NCBI RefSeq assembly: GCF_900107725.1
Contig: NZ_FNQO01000001.1
Coordinates: 798,458 to 862,457 of the forward strand
DNA from: Microbulbifer marinus
GTDB lineage: Bacteria; Pseudomonadota; Gammaproteobacteria; Pseudomonadales; Cellvibrionaceae
DNA length: 64,000 nt
Reading direction: 5' to 3'
The notes beneath the pieces were generated by a model that was not told the DNA's origin, did not search any database, and saw nothing but the letters and a program-made list of their open reading frames with translations. A program made the translations under genes and the position numbers. Positions 37,351 to 46,313 of this stretch are shown here, one piece after another; the stretch's first letter is position 1, and every line of letters begins with the position of its first letter.

Positions 37351-38055
37351 TCACTCGTAGCGATAGTCAATCTGCAGCCGCTGGCTCTCGGCGCGGCTGT
37401 CGAGCAGATTGACCACCCCCTCGAAGAACAGCAGGCGCCGGCTGTCGGCGCCGTATTCCAGGTAAAGGTCGCCGGCGAAGAGACGCAGCAGTGGCTGTGC
37501 CAGATCGACACGAAAACACAGCCTGCCACTCTGGCTGTCGCGACAGGCGGCTCTGCGCGCGCGCAGCTCGATCGCGCGCCCGTGCAGCGGAGAAGCGAAG
37601 TCGAACGCCAGCGGCTGGCCCGACACCAGCCTGTCCCAGTGCCTGCGCACAAAGGCATCGAAGCCGGCGTCGATCACATCGATCGCGCCGTCCCCCAGCG
37701 CCGCAGTTTCCCAGGCGGTGGATCCAGGCGCCCGGTAACGCATTTCCCAGCGATTGCCGCGGCGGCGGACCTGGCGCTGCTCGCCCTGCCGGTAGTCCCG
37801 CTGCAATACCTCGGGCCGGGAATTGTTGCGCGGCGAGTCCCCGCCGCTGGCGATCAGGGTCTTCTCGGCAATGCGAAATCCCTGCGGGCTGTAATAGAGC
37901 ACCCTGGTGCGATCGTTTTCCGCCGGCAGGTGATACTCGCAGTAGGCCAACTCACCGTTTTGCGGATCCCGCGCCAGGCCGGTCACCCGCACTTCTCCGT
38001 CGTAACCACAGTGAGCAGCCGCATTCATCGCAACCGCGACCAGCAGGCTAAGCAT
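37351..38055 (-). CDS. Exported protein of unknown function, last gene of the ChrR-type operon
   Basis: 234 residues from ATG 38055, which overlaps the end of the DUF2878 gene by eight bases and has GAGGT six bases upstream. A short signal peptide (LSLLVAVAMNAAAH) is followed by a strand-rich domain: EVRVTGLAR, AYCEYHL, RVLYYSPQGFRIAEKTL, RWEMRYR, RLCFRVDL, LYLEYG. Four Cys could form disulfides (HCGYDG, AYCEYH, AACRDS, RLCFRV). I do not recognise the family. In other species this operon position holds DUF3833 or lipocalin-like proteins, so a lipid-binding role is possible but unproven. Confidence 0.65.
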   Translation of the reverse strand: MLSLLVAVAMNAAAHCGYDGEVRVTGLARDPQNGELAYCEYHLPAENDRTRVLYYSPQGFRIAEKTLIASGGDSPRNNSRPEVLQRDYRQGEQRQVRRRGNRWEMRYRAPGSTAWETAALGDGAIDVIDAGFDAFVRRHWDRLVSGQPLAFDFASPLHGRAIELRARRAACRDSQSGRLCFRVDLAQPLLRLFAGDLYLEYGADSRRLLFFEGVVNLLDSRAESQRLQIDYRYE

Positions 38056-38563
38056 GTCGCACCTCGGTAAAAACCTTCTGGCGTGCAAGCCAGGTCGTAA
38101 ATGGCAGAAACAGCGCCCAGATTATTACGAGGACGATCACCGGTAGGATCACCGGCTGCTGGAATTCGACCGTGCCATTCAGCCAGGCACCGGTCCAGTA
38201 ACTGAAGGGGCCGAACACGCCGCCGAGCACGGCGGCCAGCCAGGCACTCCTCTGCAGGAAAAACATGCTATAGCGCAGCGCGGTGGCAAAATTCACCCAC
38301 AGCAGCAGCAGCCAGGGTGGTGGGAACGGGGAACCACTGTCATTGATCAACAGCCCGCTGGAGAACACCGCGGTGTCCATGCTGGCACCACAACACCAGA
38401 TCACAAGCACCCACAGCCATTCGTTCGGCTTGTTAGCGATAAAGCGCAGGTGAATGACAAGATTCACCAGTGTGAACGCAGCGATTACGGCCACGCTGTC
38501 AACGAGCACACAGAGTGGCCAGGCAATATCAAACAGTACCGCGTTGGCGGCAAACCGCCACAT
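38048..38563 (-). CDS. DUF2878 membrane protein
   Basis: 171 residues from ATG 38563, which lies one base after the TGA of the CFA-type gene (TGACATG), so translation is probably coupled. Four to five hydrophobic segments are seen: NAVLFDIAWPLCVLV, SVAVIAAFTLVNLVIHL, LWVLVIWCCGASMD, SAWLAAVLGGVFGPFSYWTG and VILPVIVLVIIWALFLPF. DUF2878 proteins are regularly found in ChrR-type operons next to CFA-like methyltransferases; biochemical function is unknown. Confidence 0.8.
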   Translation of the reverse strand: MWRFAANAVLFDIAWPLCVLVDSVAVIAAFTLVNLVIHLRFIANKPNEWLWVLVIWCCGASMDTAVFSSGLLINDSGSPFPPPWLLLLWVNFATALRYSMFFLQRSAWLAAVLGGVFGPFSYWTGAWLNGTVEFQQPVILPVIVLVIIWALFLPFTTWLARQKVFTEVRHA

Positions 38564-38564
38564 G

Positions 38565-39842
38565 TCAGTAAGCGGCGATTCTGCACCGCGGCTTGGCAAA
38601 GACAAACTGCGCGGTACTGATGACCCTCTCCAGGAAACCGCCCTCGCAGTAACAGAGATAGAAATCCCACATGCGGATAAAACGCTCGTCGAAGCCCTGT
38701 GCCCGCACCTCGGCAATCTCGGCGAAGAAGGCATCGCGCCAGGCGCGCAGGGTCAGGGCGTAATGCGCAGTAATATCCTCGAGACCGACGATCTGCATAT
38801 CGGTGTCATCGGCGATATGATCGGCCACCACCTGATTCGAGGGCAGGCAGCCACCGGGAAAGATATAGCGCTGAATGAAATCCACCTCGTTGCGATAGCT
38901 GTGGTAACGCTGATCCTGCATGGTGATCGCCTGCATCACCATCAGGCCGTCGTCCTTCAGCAGGCGGCTGCAGCGGGAAAAAAACTCGGCGTAATATTCG
39001 TGGCCCACCGCCTCGATCATTTCGATGGAGACCAGTTTGTCGTACTGGCCGCTCAGGTCGCGGTAGTCCTGCAGCAACAGGGTAATGCGGTCCTGCAGAC
39101 CTTCCCTCTCCACCCACTGCTTCGCGTATTCGTATTGTTCGCGGGAAATGGTCGTCGTCGTCACCCGGCAACCGAAATGCTTGGCCGCATAAACCGCCAT
39201 GCCACCCCAGCCGGTGCCGATTTCGAGCAGGTGATCAGACGGCTGCAACTGTAACTTGCGGCAGATGCGCTCCAGCTTGTTCAGTGACGCCTCGTGCAGG
39301 CTGGCATCGGCACGCGGGAAGACCGCGGACGAATAGAGCATGGTGTCGTCGAGGAACAGGCGGAAAAAGTCGTTGCCGAGATCGTAGTGGGCGGCGATAT
39401 TCTTGCGCGAGCCATTGCGGCTGTTGGCATTCAGGCGGTGCAAAACCCGCAGTACCGCCTTGTGCAGGAAGCTCCAGCGGGAATCCATGTTTTCCAGCAG
39501 CGCCATGTTGTTCACCATCAGGCGGATCACATCGACTAGCCGCGGCGAACTCCAGGCCCCCTGCATATAAACCTCACCGGAGCCGATGGTGCCATTCAGC
39601 AGGACCTGGATGTAGGTGCTGTCATCATGCACGTTGATCTGGGCGCGGATATCGGCCTCGCCGGCGGGCTGGCCGAACGTCAGGCGCTCGCCACCTTCCT
39701 CCACCACCAGGTGGCCCCGTTCGATAGAGGCGAGCTTGCCCAGCACCAGCTTCCGGGCGAGTCCCGCCAGCCAGTTTGGGCGTTCACCAACAGCACCTGC
39801 ATCTACCGACTGGTCCCGTATTGCTTCGTCGATCGACTTCAT
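38565..39842 (-). CDS. cfa: Cyclopropane-fatty-acid-synthase family SAM methyltransferase
   Basis: 425 residues. The N-terminal lipid-binding domain (about 1-130) is followed by the SAM domain with [15 protein letters not shown] and [13 protein letters not shown], the CFA motif [11 protein letters not shown], and [13 protein letters not shown]. The family transfers a methylene or methyl group from SAM to unsaturated acyl chains of phospholipids. In the Rhodobacter sphaeroides sigma-E regulon a related enzyme contributes to methylated furan fatty acids. The start overlaps the stop of the DUF1365 gene (ATGA). The product could therefore be a cyclopropane, methyl-branched or furan fatty acid. 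Confidence 0.9.
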   Translation of the reverse strand: MKSIDEAIRDQSVDAGAVGERPNWLAGLARKLVLGKLASIERGHLVVEEGGERLTFGQPAGEADIRAQINVHDDSTYIQVLLNGTIGSGEVYMQGAWSSPRLVDVIRLMVNNMALLENMDSRWSFLHKAVLRVLHRLNANSRNGSRKNIAAHYDLGNDFFRLFLDDTMLYSSAVFPRADASLHEASLNKLERICRKLQLQPSDHLLEIGTGWGGMAVYAAKHFGCRVTTTTISREQYEYAKQWVEREGLQDRITLLLQDYRDLSGQYDKLVSIEMIEAVGHEYYAEFFSRCSRLLKDDGLMVMQAITMQDQRYHSYRNEVDFIQRYIFPGGCLPSNQVVADHIADDTDMQIVGLEDITAHYALTLRAWRDAFFAEIAEVRAQGFDERFIRMWDFYLCYCEGGFLERVISTAQFVFAKPRCRIAAY

Positions 39843-40612
39843 CGTCGCTTGTCTCCTACCTGAACTTCAGCGCTGCGACCTGGATGAGGAAAAACAGGAA
39901 CGCGCTTCAACCACAACTTCAGCGCCTGCCAGTAAATGGCGCCTATCACTTTTACGGTCATCAGCGGATAGCGGATCAGTATCCCGTTGAGCGATCGCGC
40001 GCCTATTTCCTGGCGCTGCAGACTCAGCGTGGCGTCAAAGATTTTGTCGCCGCCAGCGAAAGATTGCAGATAGGCGGTCAGTCGCCGTCCCGGCGTCGTA
40101 CTGCGCCAGTGGTATCCCTGCTCTATCGGCATAAAGGGTGACACGTGAAAGTCCTTCGCAAAGGATGCTTTCTGTACCGGTGATTCGCTGCGGCAATCCA
40201 GCAGATAACTGTGCCGTTCATTCCAGGGGGTATTGTGCACATCCAGCAACAACCAGCGGACTTTCGCGCCATCGCGATCGAAGCAGTAGTAGATACTGAT
40301 CGGATTCATGTTGTAGCCAAAGTAGCGCCAGTTCGCCAACAGCCGGATCGGGCCGTCCGGGCGCTCACCGCCCTCTTCCGCTACGCGGCGACGCACCGCC
40401 TCATCGAGACTGAGTTGTGGGTCGCCAAAAAAATCTGCGCGCCGGAAACGCGCCGGCGCCCAGCGCCGCTTCGACCACCAGGGGGACAGCGCGCAGACGC
40501 GATCCAGCTCGGCCAGGTCCAGATACATCATGAACACCCGGTAGCGAAACTGGTGCTCGCGCGGCGCGAAACGCCGGTGCTGCACCCAGCCGGTGTAGAT
40601 GGCGCTTTCCAC
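39839..40612 (-). CDS. DUF1365 protein
   Basis: 257 residues. Family hallmarks are visible: [13 protein letters not shown] at the start, [49 protein letters not shown] and FHVSPFMP. Function is not proven. DUF1365 proteins co-occur almost always with a CFA-like methyltransferase and a flavin oxidoreductase in ChrR-type operons, suggesting work on the same fatty-acid modification. The stop overlaps the cfa start by four bases, and the upstream FAD oxidoreductase gene ends 10 bases away. Confidence 0.88.
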   Translation of the reverse strand: MESAIYTGWVQHRRFAPREHQFRYRVFMMYLDLAELDRVCALSPWWSKRRWAPARFRRADFFGDPQLSLDEAVRRRVAEEGGERPDGPIRLLANWRYFGYNMNPISIYYCFDRDGAKVRWLLLDVHNTPWNERHSYLLDCRSESPVQKASFAKDFHVSPFMPIEQGYHWRSTTPGRRLTAYLQSFAGGDKIFDATLSLQRQEIGARSLNGILIRYPLMTVKVIGAIYWQALKLWLKRVPVFPHPGRSAEVQVGDKRR

Positions 40613-40622
40613 TAAAGTCCCC

Positions 40623-41873
40623 TCACCACTTCACTCCCAAACCCTCGGCGACGCGCAGTGCGCTGGTGACGCCGTCCTCGTGAAAGCCATTGGCCCAGTA
40701 GGCGCCACAGAACCAGGTGCGGTTGACGCCATTGATACGCCCCCACTGCTCTTGCGCACGCGTTCCCGCCACCGAAAACTGCGGATGGGCGTACTCGAAG
40801 CGTCGCAGAATCTTGTCCGGATCGATGCGATGCTCCGCGTTCAGGGTCACGCAGTAGGTTCTCTCGGTCTGCAGGCTTTGCAGGATATTCATGTTGTAGG
40901 TCAGCACTGGCAGCTGGTCGTGCTCCTCGCGCAGGCGGTAATTCCAACTCGACCAGCTGCGACGGTGCCGCGGCAGCAGATCGGTGTCTGTGTGCAGCAC
41001 GACCGAATTCTTGGCATAGGGGATGGCGCCGAGAATGTCCCGCTCTGCGTCGCTGACATCGGCGAGACACTGCAGGGCCTGATCGGAATGGCAGGCAAAC
41101 ACCACCTCGCCAAACAACTGTCGCTCGCCCGAGTCAGTGCACAATTCGACGCCTTCCGCCGTGCGCCGTACCGATCGCACCGGCGTTGCCAGCCGGATTT
41201 TGCTGGCGAAGGAGTTCGTCAGCGGGCCGATATATTCCCGCGATCCGCCGCGGATCACCCGCCACTGCGGGCGATTGAAAATATTGAGCAGGCCGTGATT
41301 GAAGAAGAAGCGTATGAAGAAACTCACCGAAAACTCGAGCATCTGCGCCATGCTCGCCGACCAGATGGCCGAGCCCATCGGCACCAGGTAGCGGTTGGCG
41401 AATTCCGCCGAATAACCATTGGCGGGCAGGTATTCGCCGAGGGTCAGGCCGTCATCCAGCCTGCCCGCCTGCCAGTCTTTCAACGCGTTGCGGTTGAAAC
41501 GTACTATGTCCCACAACATGCGCCAGTGTTCGGCGCTGACCAGATTGGCGCGCTGGGCAAACAGGCTGTTGAGATTGTTGCCGGCGTATTCGAAGTCCTC
41601 TTTGTCACAGCGCACACTGAAACCCATCGATGTGGGCTGGGATTCAATACCCAGTTCATTCATCAGGCGAATAAAGTTTGGATAGGTCCAGTCGTTGTAG
41701 ACGATAAAACCGGTATCGATCGCCAGCGGGCGGTCGCCCTCTTCCACGTCCACCGTGGCGGTATGTCCCCCCAGCCGATCTTCGGCCTCGAACAGCGTAA
41801 TGTCGTGTTGTCGATTGAGCAGATAGGCAGCGGTGAGCCCGGCAATGCCGCTGCCGATAATCGCGATGCGCAT
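40623..41873 (-). CDS. NAD(P)/FAD-dependent oxidoreductase (amine-oxidase-like)
   Basis: 416 residues from ATG 41873; its first base lies within the TGA of the upstream SDR gene (TGATG), indicating coupled translation. FAD motif [17 protein letters not shown], then [14 protein letters not shown]. Further family segments: [31 protein letters not shown] and [15 protein letters not shown] near the C-terminus. Homologues beside DUF1365 and CFA genes are flavoproteins of the singlet-oxygen response. A desaturase- or oxidase-like step on acyl chains is the likely role (inference). Confidence 0.88.
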   Translation of the reverse strand: MRIAIIGSGIAGLTAAYLLNRQHDITLFEAEDRLGGHTATVDVEEGDRPLAIDTGFIVYNDWTYPNFIRLMNELGIESQPTSMGFSVRCDKEDFEYAGNNLNSLFAQRANLVSAEHWRMLWDIVRFNRNALKDWQAGRLDDGLTLGEYLPANGYSAEFANRYLVPMGSAIWSASMAQMLEFSVSFFIRFFFNHGLLNIFNRPQWRVIRGGSREYIGPLTNSFASKIRLATPVRSVRRTAEGVELCTDSGERQLFGEVVFACHSDQALQCLADVSDAERDILGAIPYAKNSVVLHTDTDLLPRHRRSWSSWNYRLREEHDQLPVLTYNMNILQSLQTERTYCVTLNAEHRIDPDKILRRFEYAHPQFSVAGTRAQEQWGRINGVNRTWFCGAYWANGFHEDGVTSALRVAEGLGVKW

Positions 41874-42649
41874 CAAGTTTTCCTTAGAGATCGAATTCTT
41901 GTCATTCTGGGCGCGCAGAAACGGAACCAGAGTGAGCGGAAAAAGCCGAGGAACCGCAGCGGCCAGCTGAGGCGCCGTGGGAAATCGATGGTGTGTTTGC
42001 CGGCCGCCAACCCCCGCTCGATGCGCTCGGCGGCCTGCTCCGGTGTCATCAGGAACGGCATATCGAAATCGTTGCGCTCGGTGAGCGGCGTATCGATAAA
42101 TCCGGGACGGATATGCACCACCCGCAGGTTGGTGCGGCAGGCATCCGCGCGCACGGCATCGAGGAAATAAGCCAGTGCCGCCTTGGAGGCGCCGTAGGCT
42201 TCGGCGCGCGGGAAGCCGACCACCGAAGAGAGGCTGCCCACCGCGGCAAATACCGGCGCCCTGCTGTCGGCCAGCAATGGCAGTGCGCAGCGCAGGGTGT
42301 TCACGACACCGAAGTAATTGGCATCGAACACCCGCCGGTAGCTGGCGCTATCCAGCTGCAGGTTATCGTCGTATTCACAGGTTCCGGCGCAGGCGATCAC
42401 CATATCCAGGTGGTCGGTCATCTCGGCCAGGCGCGCGGCAGTTTGTTCCATCTGTTCGTCGGCGCCGACATCGCAATCGAGAATACGGATGCGCTTCGGC
42501 GAGGTCTGCTGCAGCTCGGCCAGTGCATCGCGTCCGCGACTGCTGGCAATGACGAAATTATTCTGCTCCGCCAGGCGCAGCGCCAGCGCACGGCCGATAC
42601 CGGAACTGGCGCCGGTCACCCAGATGGTCTTGTCGCGTATCGTGTCCAC
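41873..42649 (-). CDS. Short-chain dehydrogenase/reductase
   Basis: 258 residues from GTG 42649, which has GGGAG six bases upstream; a TTG at 42655 would leave no spacing. Cofactor motif TGASSGIGRALALRLAE, then DCDVGA, and the active site SLSSVVGFPRAEAYGASKAAL with Tyr-x3-Lys (YGASK). The C-terminus is basic and hydrophobic. It is an NAD(P)-dependent oxidoreductase in a ChrR-type stress operon, and the substrate is unknown. It lies between the NTF2-like gene (stop 2 bases upstream of the start) and the flavoprotein. Confidence 0.88.
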   Translation of the reverse strand: MDTIRDKTIWVTGASSGIGRALALRLAEQNNFVIASSRGRDALAELQQTSPKRIRILDCDVGADEQMEQTAARLAEMTDHLDMVIACAGTCEYDDNLQLDSASYRRVFDANYFGVVNTLRCALPLLADSRAPVFAAVGSLSSVVGFPRAEAYGASKAALAYFLDAVRADACRTNLRVVHIRPGFIDTPLTERNDFDMPFLMTPEQAAERIERGLAAGKHTIDFPRRLSWPLRFLGFFRSLWFRFCAPRMTRIRSLRKT

Positions 42650-42651
42650 GC

Positions 42652-43083
42652 TCAACTCCCTGATGCCTGCAGACGGGACTTTACGCCGCGTACCAGCGCG
42701 CCGAGTAGCGGCACCCGCTCGTAGACCATGGCGCCCAGGTCGTAGAAGTCCTCGTGGTAGTACACCTTTTCAGCGTAACGGATCAGGCTGCAGCCACGCA
42801 GCACCAGCGGGCGACCGCCATTCAGCGACCGGTGGGCATAGTGCATATGCCAGGGCAGGCAGGCGCTGCCGTCGGCAACGGAGGGCTCTTCGAACTCAAA
42901 GCGACACTCGCTCAAACCCTCACTCATCGCAGCGAAATAGCGCTTCAGGGCCGGCAAGCCTTCGATCCGGTGTAGGGGATCACAGAAGATCACGTCTTCC
43001 CGGTAGAGGTGCTCCAGCTGTGCCGGGTCGGCGGCGACATAGTCGCTGTAGTACTGTTGCAGGTCCTGAATCAGCCCGCCCAT
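42652..43083 (-). CDS. NTF2/SnoaL-like protein, first gene of the ChrR-type operon
   Basis: 143 residues. The SnoaL-like cone fold is suggested by an initial helix (DLQQYYSDYVAADPAQLEHLYREDVIFCDP, seen as LQQYYSDYV plus YREDVIFCDP), then RFEFEEPSVADGS, WHMHYAHRSL and LVLRGCSLIRYAEKVYYHEDF. Such proteins bind or isomerise small hydrophobic substrates. It opens the operon that continues through SDR, FAD, DUF1365, CFA, DUF2878 and the unknown gene. A sigma-E/ChrR-type promoter lies 33-62 bases upstream of its ATG. Confidence 0.85.
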   Translation of the reverse strand: MGGLIQDLQQYYSDYVAADPAQLEHLYREDVIFCDPLHRIEGLPALKRYFAAMSEGLSECRFEFEEPSVADGSACLPWHMHYAHRSLNGGRPLVLRGCSLIRYAEKVYYHEDFYDLGAMVYERVPLLGALVRGVKSRLQASGS

Positions 43084-43115
43084 AGTTTTTTTCCGCTGTT
43101 GAACCGAACTGCTGA

Positions 43116-43145
43116 CTCATACGCCAGCGCCGGCGGAACGGATCA
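43116..43145 (-). promoter_or_regulatory. Predicted ECF sigma (sigma-E/ChrR-type) promoter of the fatty-acid operon
   Basis: On the minus strand a TGATCC -35 element (43145-43140) is followed by an 18-base spacer and TATGAG (43121-43116). The -35 sequence and 18-base spacing match the known TGATCC-N18-TA type of the RpoE-ChrR system, and the same spacing occurs upstream of the sigma gene itself. It lies 33 bases before the ATG of the first gene. Confidence 0.7.
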
Positions 43146-43200
43146 CAGCTCTGCCCTGCCGCGCGGCCTATGGCCGCAGCAGATTCTGTTGCCGCGACAG

Positions 43201-43525
43201 AAATCCGTTTCGGTTTCTCGAGAGTAGTAGGGTTTGAAAACGAGGGAAAGATCGCTGAAACGGCGCAGATAATCCGACTCAACAGCAGTAGAGACAGGTC
43301 GCCGGCACTTTGGGGGCGGCGATGACAGGATTGGAAGGCCACAAGTGGTCGGCGCGCAGCGTGATCGGCTGTTATTGGAGGGCCTTTCCCAACATCTTGC
43401 CCCGCCGACCAATGGTCGCCATCACAGACAGCATCCAACCCTTCAGCGCCGAAGCGGCGGAAGAGCTGGTGCAGGAAGTGTTGTTGCAGGCCCGGCGCAA
43501 AGCACCGGGCTCTGATGTCAGCAGG
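43201..43525 (+). pseudogene. Decayed 5' fragment of the ECF sigma-factor gene
   Basis: From the promoter-like AAATCC-N18-TAGTAG (43201-43230) to about 43525 the sequence follows the region 45630-45960 of the intact sigma gene. The start codon is changed (AAGATGGCGCAG has become GAAACGGCGCAG), and a TGA follows after about 21 codons. Later the segment FSAEAAEELVQEV matches FSAEAADELVQEV in the intact protein, in another frame. Homology ends near the stop of the esterase gene. The rest of the sigma gene and any anti-sigma partner are missing. It is clearly not functional as a sigma factor. Confidence 0.85.
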
Positions 43526-43543
43526 ACAAGTGAGTCGTCAGGC

Positions 43544-45409
43544 TTACTGTGCCAGTACAGGCAGTGAGATCTGTGAAGCCTGCTCACCGCCGGTTTTTAC
43601 AGACAGCAGTGCATCGGGGAATGGTGGCGCTTCCATGTTGTCTTTATCCGCGCCCATGATCGCAACGCGAAGACGGTTGCCTTTGTTGATACGGTAGACA
43701 ACGGGCATGATATCGAAGTTGATTTCAACCACTTCTCCGGGCGTCAGCATCTGCTGGTCTTCCTGGTAGGCGCGGTGCCAGGGAATCCCCAGCGCATTCC
43801 AGGGTGCTTGGCTTTCCTTGCGTAGGGATACCCTCAGGCTGCCTTCGGTGATGTAGTGGGAGCGGCCGTTACCATCCACCTCCTCCAGAAGGGCGTAAAC
43901 ATCCGCATCCGGGGTAGTGGCTGACAGGTACATTTTCACCAGGGGTACGCCGGCTATCACCATATCCTTATCCACCGGCGGCGTGGTGAAGGTCAGAGAA
44001 CGGTCATCATTTTCACTCATGTCCGGGTAATTGACCTGTGTACCATAATTGGAATCCCAGCGCGTCGCTGTACCGGTGGTGGTATCCAGGTTGACCTGAT
44101 ACTCAGCAGCGCCTTTTTCAGGTAGCTGAGTCGACAGCAGGTGCCCGGGGTTTGCAGAGCTGGTCGCTTCAAAGTAGAGGCTGACGCGGTCGTTGACCTG
44201 CGGGAATCCTGGCAGCGGGATCCACTGCCAGCTTTCACGCATGGTATCCACTTCCGCGACGTGAATTTCAGGCTCGTCCATTACGCCGTTCTGAATGCCC
44301 TTCAGCCAGAAGTCAAACCAGCGGAGCATTTCCGTTCCGTAGACTTTATCCCACTCTGCTTTTTCTAAATCGTTATTCACCACATGAGACCAGGGACCGA
44401 AGGCCATCTTCTGCGGCCCCTGGTAGTTGTAGTAGTGCAACAGGGTGTCGGTGGTGTAGGGATCGTGCCAGGCACCCAGGTGATAGATGGGCACACCAGA
44501 CTCGTTGACGGCCGCATTCACGCTGGACGGCATATCCTTGAACCAATCAAATTCAGGGGCTGTTGAGTCGCGGAATTTTGCTGACCCCAGAGGAGAAATG
44601 GGATCAAAATTGGTTTCGTGTTCCTTCACGGCGGCCGTAGCCAGGTAGCCACCCTCGTCGGTATCAACGGGCTTGGGCTTGCGGACTTTATCCAGGTATT
44701 GCGTGCCCTCGCCCCAGCTCTTCACCTGATCTTCGCGCAGGATACCGCCACGGCGAATGGCATCGTAGAAATCGAAGTAGCCATTTTCAGGGGTGATGGC
44801 TTTGAGAGCAGGATGCTTGGTGCTGGCGGCCATGTACTGGGTGATACCCATATAAGACACGCCGTACATGCCCACGTTGCCATCACTGAATTCCTGCTTG
44901 GACAGCCAGTCGATCACGTCGTAAGCATCGCGCGTCTCAGGCGCGCTGAACAGGCCTTCGTAGCGGCCAAAAGAAGCGCCGCCACCGCGCACATTGACGC
45001 AGACAATCACATAGCCGTGCTTCGCCAGGCGCTGCAAGGCAGCTTCGCCGTCGATATTGGGAACCCCATCTTCCCACTGGCGGTGGTAACGGGAATAGGT
45101 CCATAGGACCGGCAGAGCCTCATCAGTCACCACACCGTTGTTGGCAGGGCGGGAAATATCCGCAGCGAGTCGCGTTCCGTCACGGGTTGTGATGTATGTC
45201 GAAGTCGTCACCCAGCCATCGAAGCGTTCCTGGGAATAGCCCTCATAATGGCCGAATTCGGATATTTTCTGTGCTTGCTGGGACTGAACCGGCTTATCGG
45301 CGGCAGTTTGCCCCGACTCCTGGCCGCAGGCAGCAACGAACAGGGTCGCCGCCACCAGGCAGGCGAACCGGAGTTTATGCAGGTAGCTTTTCAACTTTAC
45401 TCTCCTCAT
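43544..45409 (-). CDS. CocE/NonD-family hydrolase lipoprotein
   Basis: 621 residues with lipoprotein signal LFVAACGQE. ATG 45409 lacks a ribosome site, whereas GAGGAG lies seven bases before TTG 45394 (MKSYLHKL); the true start may be the TTG. The N-terminal alpha/beta-hydrolase domain has RDGTRLAADISRP, VRGGGASFGRYEG and nucleophile elbow GMYGVSYMGITQ (Ser in GxSxxG); HLGAWHDPYTT holds an Asp/His region. The C-terminal jelly-roll is the X-Pro dipeptidyl-peptidase-like domain. The family splits esters or amides such as cocaine and beta-lactam acyl esters or X-Pro peptides. It sits between two copies of sigma-gene sequence. Confidence 0.88.
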   Translation of the reverse strand: MRRVKLKSYLHKLRFACLVAATLFVAACGQESGQTAADKPVQSQQAQKISEFGHYEGYSQERFDGWVTTSTYITTRDGTRLAADISRPANNGVVTDEALPVLWTYSRYHRQWEDGVPNIDGEAALQRLAKHGYVIVCVNVRGGGASFGRYEGLFSAPETRDAYDVIDWLSKQEFSDGNVGMYGVSYMGITQYMAASTKHPALKAITPENGYFDFYDAIRRGGILREDQVKSWGEGTQYLDKVRKPKPVDTDEGGYLATAAVKEHETNFDPISPLGSAKFRDSTAPEFDWFKDMPSSVNAAVNESGVPIYHLGAWHDPYTTDTLLHYYNYQGPQKMAFGPWSHVVNNDLEKAEWDKVYGTEMLRWFDFWLKGIQNGVMDEPEIHVAEVDTMRESWQWIPLPGFPQVNDRVSLYFEATSSANPGHLLSTQLPEKGAAEYQVNLDTTTGTATRWDSNYGTQVNYPDMSENDDRSLTFTTPPVDKDMVIAGVPLVKMYLSATTPDADVYALLEEVDGNGRSHYITEGSLRVSLRKESQAPWNALGIPWHRAYQEDQQMLTPGEVVEINFDIMPVVYRINKGNRLRVAIMGADKDNMEAPPFPDALLSVKTGGEQASQISLPVLAQ

Positions 45410-45629
45410 TATTTTTTTAGCTACCGTAATATTACATGTAGAGCATCCTTACTCAAAGCTCTGTTGCTTTCATAGGCCTTAATCACGCCCTACTGTCTCA
45501 GGGCGACTGACTTTTCTTCCTCATAACCCAGCCACTGCAACACCCCCCACTAACTCCCCCCACATAACGTTGAAGAACCCGAATCAGCGCGCAGCCCCAG
45601 ACTGACAGCTGAGCCTTTTCACGCAGCAG

Positions 45630-45659
45630 AGATCCGTTTCTGCTGCCCGAGCGTAGAAG
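45630..45659 (+). promoter_or_regulatory. Predicted autoregulatory promoter of the ECF sigma gene
   Basis: AGATCC (45630-45635), an 18-base spacer, and TAGAAG (45654-45659), 29 bases before the ATG. It has the same spacing and a near-identical -35 to the TGATCC-N18 promoter of the fatty-acid operon, which suggests that the sigma factor drives its own operon. Confidence 0.65.
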
Positions 45660-45688
45660 GGTTCGACAACAAGGCAAAGATCGCTAAG

Positions 45689-46306
45689 ATGGCGCAGATA
45701 ACCCAAATCAACAGCGGCGGAGACAGAGTGCAGGCCCCCGAGAGTCGCGACGATGACTGGAGCGAACTGCTGAAGCTGGTTGGCGCCGAGCGCGACCGCG
45801 CGGCGTTCGAGCGCCTGTTCCACCATTTCGCCCCGCTGATCAAGGGCTTCCACCACAGCCGCAGCACCCAGGCCTTCAGCGCCGAAGCGGCAGACGAACT
45901 GGTGCAGGAAGTGATGTTCCGGGTCTGGCGCAAGGCACCGAGCTTTGATGCCGGCAAGGCATCGGCGAGCACCTGGATCTACACCATCATGCGCAACTGC
46001 CGCATCGACATGCTGCGCCGCAACAGCCGCAGGCAGCATGAGGATGGCGGTGTCGACGTGGCCGACATCTGGGATGAGTCGGCGGACAACCAGCCACTGC
46101 TGTTTCTGCAGCACAAGCGCAACGAACGGGATATTGCCGAGGGGCTGCGCGCCCTGCCGGCGGAACAGAGCCACGTACTGGAAAAAGCCTACATGGAGGG
46201 CAAATCACACAGTGAGATTTCCGCGGAACTGGGGCTGCCACTGGGTACGGTCAAATCCCGTGTGCGGCTGGCACTAAAGAAGTTACAAGCGATATTGAGC
46301 AGGTAG
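45689..46306 (+). CDS. ECF sigma factor, partner of ChrR
   Basis: 205 residues. Region 2: AFERLFHHFAPLIKGFHH, then EAADELVQEVMFRVWRKAPSFD and WIYTIMRNCRIDMLRR. Region 4: LRALPAEQSHVLEKAYMEGKSHSEIS and LGLPLGTVKSRVRLALKKL. This is the ECF group whose anti-sigma is ChrR (RpoE of Rhodobacter sphaeroides, RpoE-like of Vibrio/Shewanella), activated by singlet oxygen and organic hydroperoxides. It directs RNA polymerase to TGATCC-N18 promoters, such as those at 43145 and 45630. The chrR gene follows seven bases downstream. Confidence 0.92.
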   Translation: MAQITQINSGGDRVQAPESRDDDWSELLKLVGAERDRAAFERLFHHFAPLIKGFHHSRSTQAFSAEAADELVQEVMFRVWRKAPSFDAGKASASTWIYTIMRNCRIDMLRRNSRRQHEDGGVDVADIWDESADNQPLLFLQHKRNERDIAEGLRALPAEQSHVLEKAYMEGKSHSEISAELGLPLGTVKSRVRLALKKLQAILSR

Positions 46307-46313
46307 TTACAGC

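Noticed and set aside
40599..42170. Long open frame antisense to the FAD oxidoreductase (523 codons)
   Set aside because: Opposite to the tightly coupled ChrR-type operon; no family features.
43310..43567. Open frame containing FSAEAAEELVQEV taken as a small protein
   Set aside because: Its homology covers only the middle; it is explained by the decayed sigma-gene copy.
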